Below, piece by piece: positions 5,130 through 5,491 of a stretch of DNA of 5,491 nt. Below the pieces are notes generated by a model, which had not been told where the DNA came from, made no database searches, and was given only the letters and a program-made list of their open reading frames with translations. The DNA is from Anaeromyxobacteraceae bacterium (GTDB lineage Bacteria; Myxococcota; Myxococcia; Myxococcales; Anaeromyxobacteraceae): contig DAIEMM010000018.1 of NCBI GenBank assembly GCA_027349605.1, forward strand, positions 1 to 5,491, read 5' to 3'. Within the stretch, counting starts at the first letter, position 1. Each line of letters starts with the position of its first letter. The position numbers and the translations under genes were made by a program.

Positions 5130-5491
5130 TGGCCTGGGTCCGGCTCGGCACGGTGGTCCGGGCCGTCGGCCTCGACGGCAAGGTGGGAGTCGCCGGAACC
5201 GAGGGGGCGCTGGCGCGGATGTCCAGCGTGTCGCTCCGCAAGGCCGGTGCGGCGGAGACCGAGCGAAAGGTCCTCTCCGCCGGTCCGCAGGGGCGGATCT
5301 GGTGGCTGCGCCTCGACGGCGTGGAGGGCCGGACGGAGGCCGAGGCCCTGCGGGGCATGGAGGTCTGGGGTAGGCGCGAGGAGATGGGGGACCCCGGCGA
5401 GGGGCGCCACTTCTGGGCCGATCTGGAGGGATTGCCGGTGGTCGCGACCACCGGGGTGGAGCTGGGAAGGGTCGCGGAGCTATTCGTGACC
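5129..5491 (+). CDS. rimM: Ribosome maturation factor RimM, N-terminal part (cut by window end)
   Basis: RimM helps the 30S head mature, acting on 16S rRNA near S19. Only the first 121 residues are in the window and the frame is open to the last base. The N-terminal RimM beta-barrel begins M-A-W-V-R-L-G-T-V-V-R-A-V-G-L-D-G-K-V, matching the family's G-x-V-V-x-x-x-G-L-x-G-x-V pattern. The region L-D-G-V-E-G-R-T-E-A-E-A-L-R-G-M-E-V (66-83) is the typical end of that domain. The linker F-W-A-D-L-E-G-L-P-V and G-x-x-L-G-R-V open the PRC-barrel. The ATG overlaps the khpA stop (TGATG), indicating translational coupling. Gene order predicts trmD and rplS beyond the edge. The N-terminus is more divergent than usual, but the neighbours make the call firm. 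Confidence 0.93.
   Translation, partial: MAWVRLGTVVRAVGLDGKVGVAGTEGALARMSSVSLRKAGAAETERKVLSAGPQGRIWWLRLDGVEGRTEAEALRGMEVWGRREEMGDPGEGRHFWADLEGLPVVATTGVELGRVAELFVT

Overview
The window is a 5.5-kb piece of a very G+C-rich bacterial chromosome. It carries translation and transcription housekeeping genes, all on the + strand. RpoA begins M-A-D-A-I-V-T-K-N-W-R-D-L-I-K-P-R. L36 and S4 are both zinc-binding (C+) forms, and S11 has an N-terminal extension. Together with the base composition this suggests a Myxococcota (former Deltaproteobacteria) lineage, perhaps Anaeromyxobacter-like. That placement rests on remembered family sequences, not on a search.

Layout: the 3' end of adk (1-210), carrying an unexpected in-frame TAG at 55-57; map (214-966), three bases after adk; a 211-base gap holding a good sigma70-type promoter, several dyads and an attenuator-like hairpin pair; then rpmJ, rpsM, rpsK, rpsD (1178-2918); a 133-base spacer with an 11-bp hairpin and a G-quadruplex-type motif; then rpoA and rplQ. 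Thirty-five bases after rplQ, with no visible terminator, come rpsP, a KH-domain gene (khpA) and the start of rimM, which is cut by the window edge. In many bacteria the last three belong to a separate rpsP-rimM-trmD-rplS operon. infA, often found between map and rpmJ, is absent; the promoter and leader sit where it would be.

How the genes work together: Adk balances adenine nucleotides and Map trims initiator Met. S13, S11 and S4 build the 30S head and body, and L36 and L17 belong to the 50S. RpoA nucleates RNA polymerase. S16 and RimM act in 30S assembly, and KhpA is a small RNA-binding protein. Co-transcription would tie ribosome and polymerase supply together, probably from the promoter near 996-1024 with read-through from the spc-type operon upstream.

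No mobile element, CRISPR array, tRNA or rRNA gene was found, and no novel multi-gene system. The points worth a second look are the adk amber codon, the rpmJ leader, the rpoA 5' region, the apparent operon merger, and a 20-base identity between the Lys/Ala/Glu-rich S11 extension and L17 tail. Stop codons are TAG in 6 of 10 visible gene ends, TGA in 4, and TAA in none.
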